In this document: positions 61,042 through 64,000 of the stretch, piece by piece | Layout of the letters: each line of letters starts with the position of its first letter | Position numbering within the stretch: the first letter of the stretch is position 1 | Origin: Rhynchopus euleeides | Lineage: Eukaryota > Euglenozoa > Diplonemea > Diplonemida > Diplonemidae | DNA length: 64,000 nt | Direction: 5' to 3' | Assembly (NCBI GenBank): GCA_963210315.1 | Contig: OY723283.1 | Location: 1,674,001-1,738,000, forward strand | Position numbers and translations under genes: made by a program | Notes under the pieces: generated by a model | Seen by the model: the letters and a program-made list of their open reading frames with translations, nothing else | The model's database searches: none | Told to the model about the DNA's origin: nothing

Positions 61042-62871
61042 ACTGCCGAGCAGCCGCGGCGGGTGCGTGGGATGTTGGGGACAGCATTGAGGCACATCAC
61101 CACTCTTCAGGGGGGGAGAGGCGTTGTCCCTTTTGACCACCCCCCCTTTCCCCCCCCTCTCTCATTCTCTGGAACTGAGCCATCCCAAATGTGACATGGC
61201 ACAATGAAGCCACCCGTTGCTAGTGACAGGTGGGGAGGGACAGGGTGGGGGGGTGGGGGTGGGGGTACATTGTTTTCTTTGGGGATCCTCTTCCCCTTGC
61301 AAACCGAGCATCGCTCGGCTAGATGCGCTTTTCTATATACCTTCTCTCCCCCCTTCCATTCCCCCCCCCCACCCCTCTCCACCAGTTGTGGTCCCCTGCC
61401 CACCCGCCTCCCTGATCCCCTTTAGTCACCCCTTTTGTAGAATGTGTCGGCTCCCATAACACATCCACTGTCCCTCTGTACGGTGGATGCGGGCGAACAT
61501 ATCTGGCTGAAGCTGAACTCTGCGACCCAGGTGGGGTGGAGTGGGGGGGGTGGTGGGGGAGACGTGCGAGAGTGTCGCCTTGCTGAAGAAGAACAGGATG
61601 AACGGGCCACCCCTTTTCAAAAAAAAGAAACGAGGATGTATTTCCAACAGAATAAAGCCAAATGTGTTCTGTGCATCAAACTGCCCAGTTTGTCTCGTAT
61701 GCCAGGTTGGCGATGGGGTATCCCCGCCTACCACACCACCGCACCCCCGCAACCCCAACAACGGGAATGGCCATCCAAAGCCTTTCTACCCCTCAACAAT
61801 GTCTATGCCTTGCCTTATTTGTCCCCATCGTGTCACCCTTTTTGTCTCTGTTTCTACTTTGGGTCAGCCCCCAACCCCAACCCCCCTCCCAACAGCACGC
61901 ACACACACACACCTGCCTCCCATGTCTTTATTTTTCCACACACGCGCCGCGCTTGCACCCACGTACATCCGTCGGGGAAAGATCGATACCACCCTCCCCT
62001 CCCCCTCACTCCCTCCCCCCGACCAGTTGATTTCCTAGAGTCGCCATTTTTTTTAAAAGTTTGCTTTCATGTTTTCGCACAGTTTTTTCTCTCTTCTTTT
62101 CTTATTTTTCTGTTGCCGTTTCCCCCCATCCCCGTTTCTCTGTGTGAATGGCGGAGCTGTTTATACGCGCTGTGTACCATACACTGATGATACAGCCGGA
62201 CAACCAAGGATACGCACACAAATGGAACACCTGTCTTTGCATGTCGTGCCTACGGGTGGCGAAAGCGAAGGCAGCACCGTGGAAACAACTAAAAGAAATC
62301 GGCAAACGGGCTGGCATATGCACTGCAAACCCCCCACACGCCTCAAATATTGGGCAGAGGATCTCGGGGGGAGGGGCCGTCTCAGGGTGGGGAAATTTAG
62401 ACACCCCCTTCCCCTTCCCTCGCTCCCCGCACCCCCCTTTCAGGAGAGCCACACCCGTCTTCTTCACAGGCCTTTTTCACAGCCTTTCTCATTCTCGGCT
62501 GGTCTGGCCCCGAGCCCCCCACACAACCCCCCACCCTGTGTGTTCCAACACGCACACGGCGTGGCGAGGTGGAGGGGATGCCCCAAACTCACATTAGAGG
62601 GGGGGTTTTCTAGAAGGGCTTGTTGGGTATGGCCCTGCTTCTGTTGCAGGTTTTGGTGGCTCAAATCTGGATCAAAAAAAAGGCCCTGTTTCCCCCGTGC
62701 AATATTGCCTTCTCTCTTTTGTCTCGCATCGCATCGCATCGGCTCGAGTGGGAGGAGGGGGGGTTGTCCTTTTGAGGACATGAGCCTGTCCCCCCCCCGC
62801 CCACGTGGGGTGTTAGGAGAATTGCCTTGCCTCATTCTCGACAATCGCATCCCCATGTGGCAAGAAACCCA

Positions 62872-62905
62872 CAGGCACTGTTCGTGCAAACGAAGAACGC
62901 AACCC
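62872..62905 (+). repeat. 34-nt segment shared with 2613-2646
   Basis: CAGGCAC-GTTCGT-CAAAC-AAGAACGCAACCC matches the upstream copy at all but three positions, all transitions. No similarity extends clearly beyond it. Confidence 0.55.
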
Positions 62906-63243
62906 CCGAGTTGTTTCTTTCGGTGCGATACATACGGTCGGACTTCGTGTGCTTGGTGTGCTTGGTGTTTGTGCGCCAAAGCCACATGCACACAATGCCA
63001 CAGCAATAGGAGAGAGATGGCAGAGAGAGAGGGGAAATGCCACGAGGGTGCAACCCAAACCGACAATCCCAAACCCCCCCACCCCAAAAGAGAGAACGGG
63101 AGAGGTGTGTGTAGCATACCTACATCGAGTCGCGCGCGCGTGTGTGTGGGGGAGATGGAGTCCGGGAGGAGAGTGGTATAGACTGACAAACCCAGACGCC
63201 TGGCCAGACCCCCCACCCCAAAGATGGAAAAATACACTGACCC

Positions 63244-63319
63244 AAAATAATAAAATACAAAATACAATAAAATACAATAACATACAATAAAATACAATAA
63301 AATACATAATATAATACAC
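63244..63319 (+). repeat. A-rich tandem repeat
   Basis: About seven copies of an AATAAAATACA-type unit, some degenerate. Unlike the C-rich spacers around it. Confidence 0.8.
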
Positions 63320-63422
63320 AGGCAAGGCCTGGTGGGTGACTCTCTGCGATCTCTCAGAATCTAAACGCCGGGTGGGGGATTTCCTGGGATGAGGTGCCGC
63401 TCTATTGGAGAGGGGGCCCGGT

Positions 63423-63525
63423 GCCTGCGCGCGTCCTGTCGTTTTGTAGCTGCTTGGCGGGGCTAGCGCAGCAGGTCCTACTTTTGCTTCTTCGGGCTCT
63501 TCACATGGAACATGTACTACACGAA
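63423..63525 (+). repeat. Dispersed repeat related to 48050-48150, with an A-box-like motif
   Basis: Contains TAGCGCAGCAGG at 63464-63475, which fits the RNA polymerase III A-box consensus exactly, but no B-box follows at tRNA spacing. A decayed SINE-like repeat is possible. Confidence 0.45.
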
Positions 63526-64000
63526 CATCAATAGGGCAAACAAACCGCGCACTGGTCGGGGTTGAGCGGCTCGTGACTCTGTGCTGGCGGCAAAAAGAGG
63601 CTGCAGTCTACCATTCACAGGGGCAGCCTGAGGAAGAAAGGATGAAGCTGGGGAACCACATGGTCCGAAGAGGAGTAAGGCACCCACAGGGGGCACGCTC
63701 TGGGACCCGGGCGAGGAAGGGGCCAGCTTCACCGGGAAAATCAGAAAAATCTAAAAAGTCACAGCACTATTCAGAAGCAACCGCTATTTGCCTGTATTTT
63801 GTTGATGCGTCGACGCTTCTACACACAAACCCTGAAATGATAATCAGGGGCTGGTGTAGAGCACGCTTGGATGATTGCTGTGGTGGGTGACTTTCTGCTC
63901 ACACGAGTGCAACAAATAAAGGAGTATCGACGGCCAAGAGATTGCGTGGAGAGACGAACGAACAACTCCTGACCCCGCCCCACACACAACGCGCAACACA

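Larger units (their letters stand above)
61042..64000. other. 3' spacer, 3 kb, no supportable gene
   Basis: Many C- and G-rich tracts (about 61140-61160, 61240-61265, 61360-61370, 62790-62800) and short frames on both strands without recognisable similarity. Contains an A-rich tandem tract (63244-63319), a second copy of the 34-nt segment (62872-62905) and a dispersed repeat copy (63423-63525). The same-strand gene array stops at 61041 as far as the window shows. Confidence 0.5.

Noticed and set aside
61444..63181. Two long + strand frames (247 and 370 codons) in the 3' spacer
   Set aside because: They cross C-runs and microsatellites, have irregular composition and no recognisable domain, and overlap other frames of similar length.
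63464..63475. tRNA gene suggested by a perfect A-box
   Set aside because: No B-box at the right distance and no cloverleaf can be drawn.

Overview
The window is nuclear DNA from a GC-rich, intron-containing eukaryote, most likely a free-living euglenozoan, with a diplonemid as my best guess. Three observations point there. All twelve host genes recognised between 21.6 and 61.1 kb lie on the + strand, as in a directional gene cluster. Most have a pyrimidine-rich tract and an AG 2-34 nt before the ATG, as expected of spliced-leader trans-splice acceptors. The 5' part carries a tyrosine-recombinase retroelement in the order gag, recombinase, RT-RNase H, the order of trypanosomatid VIPER elements. 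The lineage is an inference; no rRNA, tRNA or spliced-leader gene was found to test it.

The 5' third (1-21.6 kb) is a repeat and transposon graveyard. It holds the 3' end of a LINE with an RNase H domain (1-1206), a second shorter LINE 3' relic (about 4140-4511), a MITE-like element (5690-6374), a complete-looking VIPER/Ngaro-like element (6887-11600) with split direct repeats A1...B1-A2-B2, a 41-bp satellite with a palindrome in every unit (13128-13870), fold-back DNA (14365-15084), a 2.1-kb element with 22-bp perfect terminal inverted repeats and a 6-bp target duplication (15089-17234), and another inverted-repeat element (19803-20645).

The remaining two thirds hold, in order: a ubiquitin-like/WD40 protein; a JMJD5/KDM8-like JmjC oxygenase; the dynein-2 intermediate chain WDR60/DYNC2I1; a type II membrane protein with a PSI-like module and a glycosyltransferase-like segment; a 2198-residue coiled-coil protein; a NEK kinase; a TM9SF (EMP70) nonaspanin; a PH-like/LRR protein; a type I membrane protein with a Thr/Pro stalk; a sugar-porter MFS transporter; the GINS subunit SLD5; and a protein laid out like SYCP2. 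Four of these genes contain ten introns between them. Every intron begins GTATG and ends CAG.

Intergenic spacers are 0.2-3.8 kb, rich in C-runs and microsatellites, and carry two further inverted-repeat elements (47529-49023 and 53515-53824). WDR60 and the NEK kinase suggest a flagellate; SLD5 is replication housekeeping; the last gene suggests a meiotic chromosome axis. Neighbouring genes share no obvious pathway, as is usual in polycistronic euglenozoan arrays.
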